Positions 34,269-45,927 of a DNA stretch of 60,000 nt are shown piece after piece. Numbering within the stretch: the first letter of the stretch is position 1; each line of letters begins with the position of its first letter. The translations under genes and the position numbers were made by a program. Source of the stretch: Adiantum capillus-veneris. Its lineage: Eukaryota > Streptophyta > Polypodiopsida > Polypodiales > Pteridaceae. The notes below the pieces were generated by a model. The model was not told the origin of the DNA, searched no databases, and saw nothing but the letters and a program-made list of their open reading frames with translations. The stretch is from positions 31,485,396-31,545,395 of the forward strand of contig CM043960.1 of NCBI GenBank assembly GCA_014529385.2, given 5' to 3'.

Positions 34269-34400
34269 ACATTTTTAAAGCTTAAAAGATCCATTTTGAA
34301 GATTTTATAAAAATATCATTTTTTGGGGTGAATTGATGCAAGAGCTGAAAAGTGGATTTTGTCATAACTACTTACTCTCTTTGTTTGGTGATAGGTAGAG
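33630..34400. repeat. Nested palindromic MITE-like repeats and (AT)n runs
   Basis: A block (GAATTGATGCACGAGCTGAA plus TTTTTTGGGGT on one side and AAGTGRATTTTGTCATAACT on the other) occurs about six times in alternating orientation between 33735 and 34375. The outer pair ends in TTCCACAAAGAGAGTAAGTA and its complement. A separate 80-bp direct repeat, TGGAATTAATGTAGAGAGGG..., flanks it at 33631 and 34135. AT dinucleotide runs lie at about 33698-33717, 34020-34036 and 34214-34264. This looks like repeated self-insertion or rearrangement of one foldback MITE family. Confidence 0.75.
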
Positions 34401-34659
34401 AGAGAATGGTTCTTCTCTCTACTTTTACTCCTCTCTCTCTTTTTACCCCCCTCTCTCCCCTACTTTACCCCCCCTCTTCCTCCTACTTTACCACCCTCAT
34501 TCCCTACTTTCCCCCCCTCTCCTATCTAGAGAGAAGTTAGAGAGAGAGAGCTACAAAAGTAGCCCTATTTATTGTCTTTGTTCCCTCCATCCCCTACAAA
34601 ATTAGCTTTAATCCCTTAAAATTAGGAATCCTTACATGGCCCCAAGGGGGTCCAATTTT
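34401..34659. repeat. CT/CCC-rich low-complexity stretch
   Basis: Runs of CTCTCT, TTTACCCCCC and CCTCTC without coding sense separate the palindromic MITE cluster from the Ty3 gag-like frame. GAGAGAGAGAGC lies at about 34540. Confidence 0.6.
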
Positions 34660-37128
34660 TTCCTAATGTTCTGCTATTTCTTTTAGCAGCTCGTCTTCTC
34701 TTTGGACCCGCATCAAAGCCAGGTCTCTACGCTAAGACTGCTCCAATTTAATCTCCAGCTTGAGGTCTTTATTCTTCTTCTCTAATGCCTTATAGACCTC
34801 GTCTGTTCCTTTGATCGAGGCCACGACTGGATTCTCTCGTATTTGTTGCAAGACTATTACCTGATCATTTATTCTTTGTTCTGAGTACTGTAGGGAAGCA
34901 TTTTCTACATCTAACTGTACCTAAATTTTTTGACCTGAGAGGGTTGTAGTTAGAAGTTCATTTGTAACTTTTGTCAGTTGTTCATCTTTTGCTTTGCACG
35001 CATCTGACAATTTTGTAAGCAATTCACCAAGCTCCTCCATCTCTTTCTACTGCTTATCCCTTGCAAGCTGATGTTGTTCAACTTCAGCTTTTAACTCCTG
35101 CACTTGCCTTTGTAGATCGGTGATGACATTGAGTCGGTCGTCTAACTCCCCTTGGAGTGTGTCAATCACCATCTCTAATTCTTTGGCCCTTATCCTATGG
35201 CTAAGTGCTGCTGAGCGAAGTCGTTCTGTCATATCCTGCATTTGCTTAGCATACTCATTAACTTGCAGAATGACCTCGTCATTTGATTGCCATTCTTTGG
35301 TTTGTGCGAGCTGACTTGATGTTTCTACAATTTCTTGTGTATCCTTTGGCTGTGTCATGATGGTTTGTTGCTGTTGCCCTTGTGGTTGTGGCTGATCTTT
35401 TTCCGTTTTGTCATATTGAGGCTTCGTGGATGCCTCAGCCTTCTCTTGCTGTGTTGAGGTAGAGGGTGTTTCCTCGGCCTCCTGTTCTCTTTGCTGCTCA
35501 AACTTCTTGTTGTCCTCTCATGGTGCAGGACTGGCTGCCCTTTCTGCCTCTTTGTCGTGCTCTTTTTGCTGCTCTTGTGTAGATTCAACTGCCTCTCTTT
35601 ATTCAAGTTCTGTCTCCTTGGTGGGTTCAGATTCTTTCGCTTTATCCACTGGTGAAGGTGGTGGGTTCGGCATGGGGTGATCACGCTGTTCAGAAATAGG
35701 AGAAGTGATGTGGGGAGACACATCACCTTGATCATGTTGTGCTTTTCCTTGTGCAGTGGCTTCCTTTGCTTGTTTTTGCTTTTTGCCGCCTCTTTTGCTT
35801 TCTATTCCACTTCTTGGGCTTCTTTCAGCTTTAAAGCTCCTGCTTCTTAATACATCTGTTCGACGGATTCAGTGGATCTTCAGCCTGCTTCTTGATATGA
35901 TGCTTGGTTCTTGGTCCTTTAAGCTCAATGGGCACCCACTTTTTCGGGTCCTTTCCTTGTGCTTGGCGGCTGCATTGGTATGAGTGTTTTTCTCGTCTAA
36001 ACCTGGCTTGTTTTCGTACAAGTTCCTCTTGGTGTGCTGCCACTACTTTTTTCTTCATTTCTTCTATCCATGCTCTTCTTTCCTCGTTGTCCGAGCTTTC
36101 GCTGCTGTGCCGTTCTGGCAAGCTCTTAGTAGACTCTTCATCAGACTTATATGATCTCTTGGCAGATCTTGTAGCTCGAGGAGAAGGTTGTGCTGACACT
36201 ATCCAAGTGTTCTAATCTGTGGAAGGTGGCAAGTTGTCGGCCATACCGATGGCATGGTAAGAAATCCTGGTCAAAACCTTTGGTGCACCTAGGTATGTGA
36301 TTTTTCTTTCCTTCTTTGTCCCTTTCAATGTGGACAAAACATAATGTGCATGGTCAATTGGTTGCCTGGTTTTTGATTTAAGGACTTGCGTAAAGGTTGT
36401 GGCAACCTCATGATTTGGTGTCGTATACCTCGGAGGCCTCTTAGCAAGGAAGTGGAAGTGCTGATGGTACAACCTTGCGGGCTCTTCCACCTATTCGTGA
36501 ATGATGTTGGCAAATGTGGCCGTGGTAGTTTCCTTGGTGAAAGTTCTAGCCGTCTTCCTATCTCTTGCCCTCATTGTACCTTATGTTGGCATTCTGAGTG
36601 CTTTTGCCACTATCTCCTTGGTAATCACTACTTCAACCTTATTCCCTTGTGGGTCAGAGATCTGAGCAGTTCCATCTTCTTTGATCATGGATAAAAGCTC
36701 ATAAGCTTTTTGGAAGTCCACTCCACACGGCTCTCGTTCATAGAAATCTCTAAGTCCTAGCCTTCAGTTAGCTTCTTTGGTCTCGGGCTTTGCAGCGACA
36801 TCATATACTTCTTTTGGTAGAAGTTGCAACTCTACCTGATGTCCCTCTTTGCTCTTGAATCTTCCGGTGAACACTGTGGTGTGATGCTCTTCAAGCTGTT
36901 CTCTTGAAAGATAGGTTGCCTTGGCGGCTTTGACTGAATCGGGGTCCAGTTGGTATGCTGGTAGCTCTTGCAACTTTTCTTTTTGGTTGAGCTTCTTCTT
37001 GGCCCTCTTTGCTGCTTGCATGGCTTTTGTTCAGTGAATAGAGTGCCAAAGTTAGTAGATTTGACAGATTTTTCTATGAAATGTCCTTCAGTCTGAAATG
37101 CTGACAATTTTGGTCCAATTTGCTCCAA
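34660..37128 (-). pseudogene. Gag-like or accessory protein downstream of a Ty3 LTR, coiled-coil C-terminus
   Basis: A long minus-strand frame of roughly 800 codons, broken by only a handful of stops and shifts, starts below the leader of the LTR at 38495-39186. Near the N-terminus: FTGRFKSKEGHQVELQLLPK and KVEVVITKEIVAKALRMPT, with a fold reminiscent of the plant-mobile/transposon-associated domains of retrotransposon accessory ORFs. The middle is Glu/Lys/Ser-rich and charged, then Gln/Pro-rich. The C-terminal third (about 35360-34700) is heptad-like: QMQDMTERLRSAALSHRIRA, NVITDLQRQVQELKAEVEQH. Gag of a second element of the same family is one reading, an extra ORF is another. Function is not established. 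Confidence 0.45.
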
Positions 37129-37129
37129 A

Positions 37130-38475
37130 TCAATTTTTGAACAAGCATAGACGCGTTAAAACATGTAAGGAACAAAAATATAAAGTCCAAAAAAATTTGC
37201 AACAAATGTAAATAATCACGATTATTTACAACTGAGTAATTTTTTCAACTTTTTGCAAATTTGGCATTACAGGCTTGAAGTATATACCAAATAGATACTC
37301 TGAGTGAAATATGGACTCATTTGGATGCATAGGATGAAAACGGTACCAGATTTTGGCTTTAGGTCTCTAAAAACAGTAGATATAAAGGAAATTTGAGATT
37401 TTGAGCTCCAAATTTATTTAAACTTGGCTAGTGGGCTTAACACATCATGTACTTTAGATGTATGATGGCAAAATAGCAAATTTCTTCCATTTTGGCCAGA
37501 AAGTAAATAATCATGATGATTAGCTTTTCTACCAAAATAAACATTCTTTGGTACAACTTGGTTCTAAGCATTGTATAGACCTTGTGTATGGGATATGGGG
37601 TGATTTGGATAAAAAAAAGTGGCTCATAACTCAGAATTTGGCTTGCACAGACTTGTTTGAATTTTTTGGCAATTTTCCAAGTTATAAGTGATCATTTTGA
37701 CTCATAGTTGAATTTTGGCATGTAATAGGTGTGTACAAGTGATAGGTGAGGTGATGATACAATTTTCAAGAACAAATAGTGCAAAAGTAAATAATCGCGA
37801 TTATTTACAGCAGTTACATTTTTCTTGCAAAACTTAAAATTTTTGACCTAAACACATTCTATACACCTAAAACAAGTCCTAAATTGAATTTGGTAGAGTT
37901 TGGTCTTGCCGGCATCACTTTGTGCTTTGTCGACTCTGAAATCACCGATTTTTGTGACTACACTTCCTGTTGAGTTGGTCAGTCACTTTTAAGGCCTTGG
38001 ACTTGTCTGCAACATAGTTGTGAAGCAGCTCTTCCAATTTTGGCCATTTGGAGTCAATTTGACCTCGTATGTTGAATTTGATGCTTTGTAGCCTTCAAGC
38101 CATTGTCTGTTTTTCGAGGGCTTTGCTTGATTGATTTCATGAAACCAATCATATACATTGTATATAAACCTCGTATGCAAGCTGTCTGTAGAGTTAGAAC
38201 CGAATTTTGGCATCTGGCAAAAACCTGGCTTTTCTACTTGGGACCCCCTTGACTCCTGCCGAATGGTCAACTGATGATATAGAAGGGTTCTATTATGTTA
38301 GGGCATGCTATAGTTCAAATCCCATCCAATTTGGTTGAGCTGATAGGCTGCTATGGTAAGTTTTTGGTTGTAGGTTTTCGTGCACTGCTCGGATTCTAGG
38401 GTTTTTTTTGGGGGTTTAGATGAGCTCCCGGCCGTACAAAATGGATTATGAATGAGTAAAGAACTTACCCCTCAT
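37130..38475 (-). other. Untranslated leader with three spaced palindromes
   Basis: No gene is seen between the PBS and the gag-like frame. A near-perfect palindrome, GTAAATAATC-N-CGATTATTTAC, occurs at 37208-37229 and, perfectly, at 37787-37808, with a degenerate copy at 37503-37524; spacing is about 290 bp. Surrounding text repeats weakly at the same period, so the leader seems to be built of degenerate 290-bp units. Confidence 0.5.
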
Positions 38476-38494
38476 GTCTCGTGTGAGACGCCAC
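38476..38494 (-). other. Primer binding site of the LTR at 38495
   Basis: Immediately after the LTR end (TTTACA), the minus strand reads GTGGCGTCTCACACGAGAC. A TGG-starting sequence one base from the LTR is the expected tRNA primer site. The tRNA was not identified. Confidence 0.6.
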
Positions 38495-39186
38495 TGTAAA
38501 CAGGTGACTGTGGACTCCGGAAATCGCGCGCGAAAGAGGTCAAAAAGCTCTCTCTCCAAAGGCAATAAGTGGAAATGAGGAGATTTTAGCCTACCTTGGG
38601 TATCTATACTCGGACTTCTCGAACCATTTTCCCCAAATTCCCCTGTTAGTCCTAATAAGCCATGAAATCTATGTTAGACTCAAAAATTTCTCCGATCGGA
38701 TTCCTGTAGCTCATTCTGCAAGAATTTTGCAAAAATAGGTATGGCCGCCTAATTTAGGCTTCCCGCTTCCATCTGCCAATTTTATTGAAATTTTTTGTGC
38801 TTCTCCGCCTTGTCTTTTTTATCACCATCGTGTCTTCACTTTTTCCATCTGAGCTCCTTTGCTATTTACTATTAATTTTTGACCTATTTATTGAAAAAAA
38901 ATCAAAGAAAATAATAAAATGCGCTAAATTAGCAAAGTGAAAATCCAATAATTAGAAAGATCCATTGAAAAACAAATCTTTATTGTTTTTTGTTGTATTT
39001 CTCTATTTTAAAGTCTCAATATCTAAAAAATGATAAAAAATAATAAAAAAGGACTTATTTTTGATGATTTTCAGATAGTACATACACTATTTACACTCGT
39101 CGGGAAGATATTATCAGTGAATTTTCCCCTGTTGATGAATTATAAGGACATTAGTAGGTAATTTTGCAAAAAATCACACGTTAACA
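38495..39186 (-). repeat. Ty3 LTR, 692 bp
   Basis: On the minus strand it starts TGTTAACGTG and ends CACCTGTTTACA, giving the usual TG...CA termini. It is preceded by a polypurine tract (GAAGAGGGAGGAAAAATT) that ends element 2 and followed by a PBS that starts a new leader. One LTR therefore serves as the 3' LTR of one unit and the 5' LTR of the next. No second copy was found in the window. Confidence 0.7.
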
Positions 39187-39270
39187 TCAAAATTTTTCCT
39201 CCCTCTTCAAACATTGCCCTTAATTACTTAGTGCCCTTCCACCCCTCCTAGATGGCGTACTCCAGGACGA

Positions 39271-39840
39271 TTATGTGCATGGGTTGAACAATTGTGTTTT
39301 ATGCATAGCCTTGGTTGGATCTACCATGATTTGAAGATCAATGCAGTTCAAACCAACATACTGTGCAAGAGTTGGGTCTTGAGTAATTAACTCAAGGGTT
39401 TCTGATGTCGAGGCTTTCAGATGCTGTCTTCCAAAGAGAAAATCTTGTAGCTTGTGTGCTCTCTGCTTGATTGTGCCATCAGGATGCTTCAACACGCTGA
39501 TTACTTGAGCTGCTGGTAGCACTTTTGACTGTTGTAGAGATTTTACTCGCCATTGATACCTTGGTTTGTCTTGGCCAGAATGGTGTGGTTGAGGTTTTTG
39601 AGACTTAACTCTCCATTGCTTGATTGGTTTTACGGTTTGTGGAGAAGATAAGTGCTCCTTTTTCTTCCAAATCCATTTCATGTTAGGTTCCTTGCCAGGA
39701 GATGCTCATCTCTGTGTTTTGATCTTTGGAAATCTCCTTTGGTTTTGTCGAGGATGTTTTGGGGACCCAAATTTGAATCGGCTTGTCTTTAAGCTGTGCT
39801 TTTGGTACCCAAATTTTCCTGGCTCCTTGCATGCTACTTG
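39271..39840 (-). other. W-x-P-K repeat region of Ty3 element 2
   Basis: Read from 39840 downward across frames: KIWVPKA (39801-39818), QIWVPK (39757-39773), KWIWKKK (39661-39680), KQWRVKS (39603-39620) and YQWRVKS (39541-39558). The last part (39681-39271, 136 codons) is open and ends in an unrecognised segment with KHPDGTIKQRAHKLQDFLFG. The shared motif array after PR2 links this unit to elements 1 and 3. Confidence 0.6.
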
Positions 39841-39942
39841 TAGCATTTGCTTGTCAAGAGGATGGAGAAGATTGATTGCTTCGTGGTTTGCTCTACTGAT
39901 TACTCCCTTTCTATTCCTCCTTGCTTGGTGCAATTGGAACAA

Positions 39943-40368
39943 TCAGTTGTCCGCCTTTAGGTTATCCCAATCTGGAACTTCCTTGTCTGTCCGCATCCAG
40001 GGAATTCCAAGAATCATTGTCTCGTTCATGTGTTCATCTGGTAAGCATATAAACTGATGAGGACATGAACATCCATGTACTATCACGTTTAAGTTGACTA
40101 CTTCCAATGTTGGTGTTGGGTTCTTGTTGCATCCTTTTATTGTCTCTATTCCTGCCGTCAATGCTTGACTTGTTGCTTTCTTTTATGTGGAATAACTGAC
40201 TACATTTACTCTAGCTCCTGTGTTGACCAATGTGTTCGTGCTATGATTGTTGAGCTGTACTTTGATGCGCAGGTTCATTCCATCTAACCATTCATCATTT
40301 GTTGATATGGCATCTTTCGGCAATTCCCATTGTTGGTCATCTATTTCCAGAGTGTTGATGGGAATCAA
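39943..40368 (-). pseudogene. Second retropepsin-like domain (PR2) of Ty3 element 2, Asn at the active site
   Basis: Two overlapping frames make one domain: NDEWLDGMNLRIKVQLNNHS then TLVNTGARVNVVSYST (40368-40183), and after a frameshift QFICLPDEHMNETMILGIPW with MRTDKEVPDWDN (to 39943). The loop reads NTGA (codon AAC), so the catalytic Asp is lost, while the ILGxPW motif is kept. It lies about 180 bp after integrase, as in elements 1 and 3. A retropepsin with Asn cannot cleave in the usual way, so a binding or regulatory role, or plain decay, must be considered. Confidence 0.65.
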
Positions 40369-40546
40369 TATCTATTGATTCTTGAGAGCAACTTTTCGTT
40401 TGAGTATCCGAAGCCGAGCTTACTCTTGGGCTTTATCAATAACCTGCTATCGTTTTATCTTTCTTTTCTTGGCTGCATGAATTCTTTCTAGCAATTCATT
40501 GGTTAGTGGCAGACTATATATCTTTAAACAACATCCACTAATCCAA

Positions 40547-41158
40547 TCAGCCCAATATTGGTTCAACATCTAGGGTGGACAACTTAACTGCTACACTTGG
40601 AGATACATCTTCAATGATAAACGGTCCGTTTCCCTTTTTCTTAAACCTGGAAATGTGTTGCTTAAGGAGATAGACTAAAACTAACTCCCCTTTTTTGAAG
40701 ATTTTTGTAATTAGATGAGAATCAAAAAACTGTTTTTGTTTCCGCTTTTGTGCATAGATATGAGCTATGGCAGTTAGTCTTTGCTCATCTAGATTTTCCA
40801 AATCTTCAAGTCTTTCTGACAATTCATGTCCACTCCACTCAAGATTCTTAGCTACCCTTAGTGTCGGCAATAGAAATTCTATTGGCAGTATGGCATCAAG
40901 ACCATAAACAAGGTTAAAGGGTGTAGCATTTAAAGCTGTTTTGAATGAAACTCGATAAGCAAATAGAGCAGCATGGAGATTCATTTCCCAGTCTTTCCTT
41001 CCAGAACTAACCACTTTAGTCAATACCGAGCTAAGAATTTTGTTCATATGCTCAGCTTGTTTGTTTGCTTGCGGGTGATAGGGAGTTGATTTGTTATGGA
41101 TGACCATAAACTCATTAAGCAGATACTCGATTACTTTATTGAGGAAACTTGTACCATT
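40547..41158 (-). pseudogene. Integrase C-terminal half of Ty3 element 2
   Basis: From 41158 downward: GTSFLNKVIEYLLNEFMVIH, then STPYHPQANKQAEHMNKILS with the core glutamate region intact, FAYRVSFKTALNATPFNLVY, and the C-terminal domain FKKGELVLVYLLKQHISRFK with GNGPFII (GPF/Y module). The frame is open for 186 codons. The zinc finger and first two catalytic aspartates are missing, so it cannot be active. Confidence 0.85.
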
Positions 41159-41159
41159 T

Positions 41160-42623
41160 ATGCTTTTACCTCTTAGGATGCTTCAATATATGCATAATTT
41201 GGTGTGTTTTTTCTTCATATATTTTCCATCTAACTTTGCAGAGTGGGAGCCAATGGAATCTTTTATAGGCGGCTTTGAAGCTATCCATGCAAACGTTGGC
41301 AAGTTTTTATATGCAGAGTGTTTACGTTGAAAGATTCCGTCACAAGAGAGATTCTTATATGTCTATGCTTATGCCACATCGAATGCTCTATTATTGGCAA
41401 AAATTGGTATGCAGATACCAATCTGCAAATCAAGGCTTGTCAATGAAATTTCCATACTGAAGATGAAAGCGAACAATGGGAATATGGAAGGCGCTCGACT
41501 CCAATATTGTTTTTGAAGAGCTTGTGGACCTTCAAATATTCCCCCACAATGATATTGTGCCCAATAGTTGTGTCAATGATGACTGACATTTTTACAATTT
41601 TTTCAAGTACCTCCATCCTTGAATAGTATTCCTTTTGTGTGAATAGAAAAATTGTAAGGCGAGGAGAAGAGAAGGGTTGTAATTGTAAGGACATCTCGTT
41701 CCCAGGAATCTGACAATCCCTTTAATGCATGATAATCATATGTACAAATCTGACAAGAATTTTTGATATTGCCTGTTGAAATTTGTCAAAGGGATTTCTA
41801 AGAGGGACTACAAGGTAGATGATCACAATGGCCTCATCGACTTGGGCATGAGGTGTATAGGTATCAAATTTCCTAATTGGGAAATGGACCTAGCTTTGCT
41901 AGTGCTTGAGGACACAGAGAAAAATAAGAACAAAGGAAAGAGCATGAAGAGAGATAGGGAGGTTGAAGATATAAGTGAGCATGAAGAGGCCTCAATGAAG
42001 CTTGCGCTCCTACATGACTCTAACATGACGGACAACATAACTTAAGTACTAGATAAGGATGAGGTGATGGAGGAGGTTCCACACTTACATGTACTCACTT
42101 TGTATGCAATGGTGATAAAGCTTTATCAATTTCTTTTTGTCAATGACATTACAAAGACTGTTGGACTTTAGTAGTATAGGAAAATTCTTAATTATTTCAT
42201 GATTCAGCCTTTAGTATGGAGCCTTGGGTATTATGGGATTCATGCTCTTTAATATTTTTGTATCTCATGCAAAGCCACTATGATGACTCTCCATTTCCTA
42301 TTCTTCTTATTCAATGGTGGTGTGGGAGGAGGTGATTGTTGTTTCCATGCAAGAACATCGTTCTTGTACTTTTTTCTTCACTCTCTACAACTGTTTGTTC
42401 CTCTATGGTTTGAGCTGTATTACAGTTCCTCTTTTAAAATTTCTTTGGCATGTTCACTGTTTAGTCTTGTGTACCCTCTTTGTAAGAAATCTACTTATCT
42501 GAGAAAATGGGGTCACTTTGAAAAAGATTTAAAAGAATGTATCGCATTGGAGACTTGTTGCGTCCATCAAAGTATGAGCTTTTTTTGCACCACAATCAAG
42601 GTACATGCTACTGTTTTGGACAG
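41160..42623. other. No gene supported; a possible short coding relic at 41776-42045 (+)
   Basis: The only frame with protein-like composition is 41776-42045 (+, 89 codons), with NGLIDLGMRCIGIKFPNWEM and a Lys/Glu-rich tail (KNKNKGKSMKRDREVEDISE). I do not recognise it. It may be the 3' end of a pseudogene. The rest is AT-rich and non-coding. Confidence 0.3.
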
Positions 42624-42856
42624 AAAGAATGAAACTTTCCATGCGAGGTCATGTTCTTGGGGTAGATTATGAACAAATCACGCCTATTTTGCACCAAAGA
42701 ACCTGGCCGGGTGGTTTTTCAAGACCCGAAGGACTCGGATCTAGCCTAGTGCACCATGGTGCAAAAATGACATGTTTGACAGGTCAAACATGCCATTTCT
42801 GTGCTGTGGTGCACGAGCCTAGATTTGAGTCCCTCGGGTCTCAAAAAACCACCCGG

Positions 42857-43101
42857 TGTACTCTTTGCCGTACGTGTCGAAGGCTGGGACTTGCCTATGC
42901 GTCATGTGTGAGCCTCAAAAGGCTGCAACCACACAAGTAGAAGAGCCTAGCAAGCTCAAAGAAACAATGGTGTGTCACTCACCGCTCAATACTTCCGTTC
43001 ATGAAGGATCCTCTACTGTGAAGAAGAAGGAGCCACCACCGATGCTACGCTCAACTGCCTCACCGCCGTTGATGCCACAACAATGCTCAATCACACATAC
43101 C

Positions 43102-43135
<34 letters not shown>

Positions 43136-43761
43136 GTCCAGCATATACACACATACATGTGAGCACACGAAGGAGAAGGAGACAGAGATGGATCAAGAGA
43201 ACTTCTTAGCTTACACCTCCCAAATCCAGATTTTAGGTCAAAATAGACCTTTTATAAGAGTTTAACCCATTCACACATGGGCACGCAGAGTGGTTGGTCA
43301 AAGTAAAAATAGTATCAAATGAGATATGTGGTGCACCTATCATCAACGATCACCCAAGCACCTATATGATTGACAAGCCCGATCCATGACTCAAAATAAT
43401 GTGATATCTGTGGATGTTTACTTGGTTGATGCTTATTTCCCAAGGTCAGCACCAAACGATGGGGGCGTTGTCACAAGCCTCCTATTTGCTCGGTGTTGAT
43501 TCCACAGTCGCATGTAATGTCTTTAACACCAAGGTCAACACCAAGAGATAGGGAGCGTTGGGTAGTCCCCAAGCTTCCTATTCTCCCACTATTGAATCCA
43601 CTGCATGAATTGTAATCACATCACCAAAAAGGTCTCTATATCGTCGGTTACACCAAGGTCAACACCAAGCGATAGGGAGCGCTGAGCAGTCACCAAGCCT
43701 CCTATTTGCTCAGTATTTACTCCACTGTCTGAGTGTTAAGGGTCACCGTTGTCGGTTAACA
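42857..43761 (-). repeat. 3' LTR of Ty3 element 3 (905 bp)
   Basis: Starts TGTTAACCGACA and ends GCAAAGAGTACA on the minus strand, and matches 55934-56957 throughout, including the CT run, the CA-rich piece and three units starting GGTCA(A/G)CACCAA. It lacks the 84-bp duplication of the other LTR and about 13 bp near its start. The polypurine tract AGGAAGTGGGGCA lies directly before it (plus 43762-43774). Confidence 0.9.
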
Positions 43762-45927
43762 TGCCCCACTTCCTAATGTAGATTCCATCCTCAAAAGCTA
43801 CTGAGATGAAATTTGTTCATCGAGGTGGAAGAGCATCGGAGATTGAAAATCCTTAGCCTTCTTCAATCACTGCAAAATCAACCAACATTGGCACAGTAAT
43901 CAAATATTAAACAATTTGTCAGAAATAAACATTAAGCTGTAATATAATCAAATGCATAAACAATTGTAAAGGTCAAAAACTAAACAAGTCGGGGGTCGCT
44001 AATTTAACGGTCAAAAGGCACTAGAGGTCAACTATTAATACCATGGGCAAGTTTCTCAATTTTCTATGGTTAATTAAGCTGTTTAATCACGAGAGCCAAG
44101 TAGTTCATGTCCGATGGCTGATTAGAGGCTATACCTAGTAGACCTTGTAGTTAAGCTACGACAAAATGAATTGCTCATGAAATCATCACCTGTCTTTTCT
44201 TTTGACCCCTCAAAGTCGTTTCACATTGATTCAATTTTAATCTGTGTGCTTATTTTGTATGCCTTGGGTTTTTTGATTTTCAAGGAAAAACATCCACACT
44301 GGGAACCTCTAGGGCTCTAGTACCATAGTCCATAACATGTGAGTGAAGTACCAAGTCAAGCTAGGATTTCTCATTCAGCTTAAGATTTTACATTGTGGCG
44401 CTTTTGATTATTTTGTTTGCTCATTTTCAGCATTTTAATTTTTTAACTTTGGGGGGGTCATATAACACTATTACCCTCCCCAGGCTCACACACTAGTAAA
44501 CTCCCTTTATAATACTTAAGCTAAAGGTTAATAGAGACTAAGCCCACTAAAAAGCCCTAGTACATTGCACACAATGCTACCTAAATCGGATTAAGAACCT
44601 AAAGTAACCAATGATTATTAGGAAGGGATTCCCCATGGTATTAAGAGAAGATCTCTAACACCTAACTTGGTCAAACTAGTTTAGTCGGACTACTTGATTT
44701 TTAAACCTAGACAAGTGATTATGACAAAAAATTACATTGAATTTAATGTTTGATACTAAGCAAATGTGCTTAATATTATGCTACCAATCACCATTAAAGC
44801 AGACAAACATGGATGCAAAAACAAAGACAAGGGGCAATGCTAATGGTCAAGAAACACATGTTTGTGTTGGTGATCATGCTTGATTTGAAGAGTGAACGAG
44901 AGAAAGACTCCATGAAGTTCAAAGTCCTAACATCCTGTACACACTAGAAAACACAAAGAATACCTCTAAGAGGCACATCAGTGGGAAGAGGCACCAGCCC
45001 TTATTGAACACATTCAAACAACATAAGGAACCCTAACCTAATTATTTGCAACCCCTCCCCCCACCTAGAGAGTCAAGGGTACATGATATTGTAGAGATGG
45101 GGAGGCAACCCTAAGGCTAAACCCCTATCCTTGTCATCGTCAAGAAAAAAAAAGTCATCATCTGTGAGGCCATATGTACCATCCGTATAATCATGTAAAT
45201 CGTCTTTATCATTAGAGGCACCAATGTTTACTAAGAAGGTTATGAGTCATCTATAATTATCTTGGTCAAAAGGGTAGACTTGTGCAATGGGAGAGACGCT
45301 CTCTACTAAGTATGGATCAGTCATGGTCAAGAGACGTATCAACCATTCTAACTCCTTGAAATTACTCTCACATGCTAGCATATCTACCAAGTCCCATTCA
45401 CATGCAAGCACTGGGTAGACTATGTGAAACACTTGTGCAAGGTAAAGAGGATACCTCTCACCAAAGGCAGGAGTGGATGACTTTATCATACTAGCCATAT
45501 CTGTACACACAAATAGATGATGGTTAGAGTGCAAATATTATAAGGGTCGTGTCAAAAGGTCGTGTCCTTGTGCATAATGTGTTTTTATGATTTTGGGTCA
45601 TGGACTAGAACTCGTAGGTTTCCAGATTTTGTCTAGTGGCTCTTGCTCTTCTACTTCTTCATTTTTGTTTTTTGTGAGTATAAGGATCTATATATACATT
45701 CCCTAATATTGGGAGATTGAGAGGTCAGGGAGGAAGGTTGAGAGGGGAGTGAGTGAATGATGAATGTCAGCAAACACTCCCCCTTCCTTGGGTAGATCAT
45801 ACCTTTCGGAATGATGGCATCACCTTTTGGAACCAATTGTTCCAAGTTGTCTTGGGTGAAGACTTTGACCAATAGTTTTTGACTGCCCTAGGCATTTCAT
45901 TAGTCGCAAGGGTGGTAAGGTACTCTC
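43762..45927 (-). other. 3' untranslated stretch of Ty3 element 3
   Basis: Mostly non-coding. Two short minus-strand frames stay open: 45534-45247 (LACEWDLVDMLACESNFKEL; 95 codons) and 45872-45651. Neither is recognised. A G-rich tract (AAGGAAGGGGGAG) at about 45775-45790 resembles the purine tract of element 1 and might mark an older 3' end or an internal primer. Confidence 0.4.

Larger units (their letters stand above)
38495..41158 (-). mobile_element. Ty3/gypsy element 2, 5'-truncated inside integrase
   Basis: On the minus strand the order is integrase core (from 41158), PR2, W-x-P-K region, polypurine tract and LTR. Everything upstream of the integrase motif GTSFLNKVIEYL is missing; the sequence right of about 41160 is unrelated. 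Together with the leader and gag-like frame at 34660-38475 this forms an LTR-sharing tandem of two partial elements. Confidence 0.75.

Noticed and set aside
45778-45790. 3' LTR boundary of element 3 at the G-rich tract
   Set aside because: True LTRs with target duplication were found at 42857-43761 and 55934-56957, so the tract is internal.
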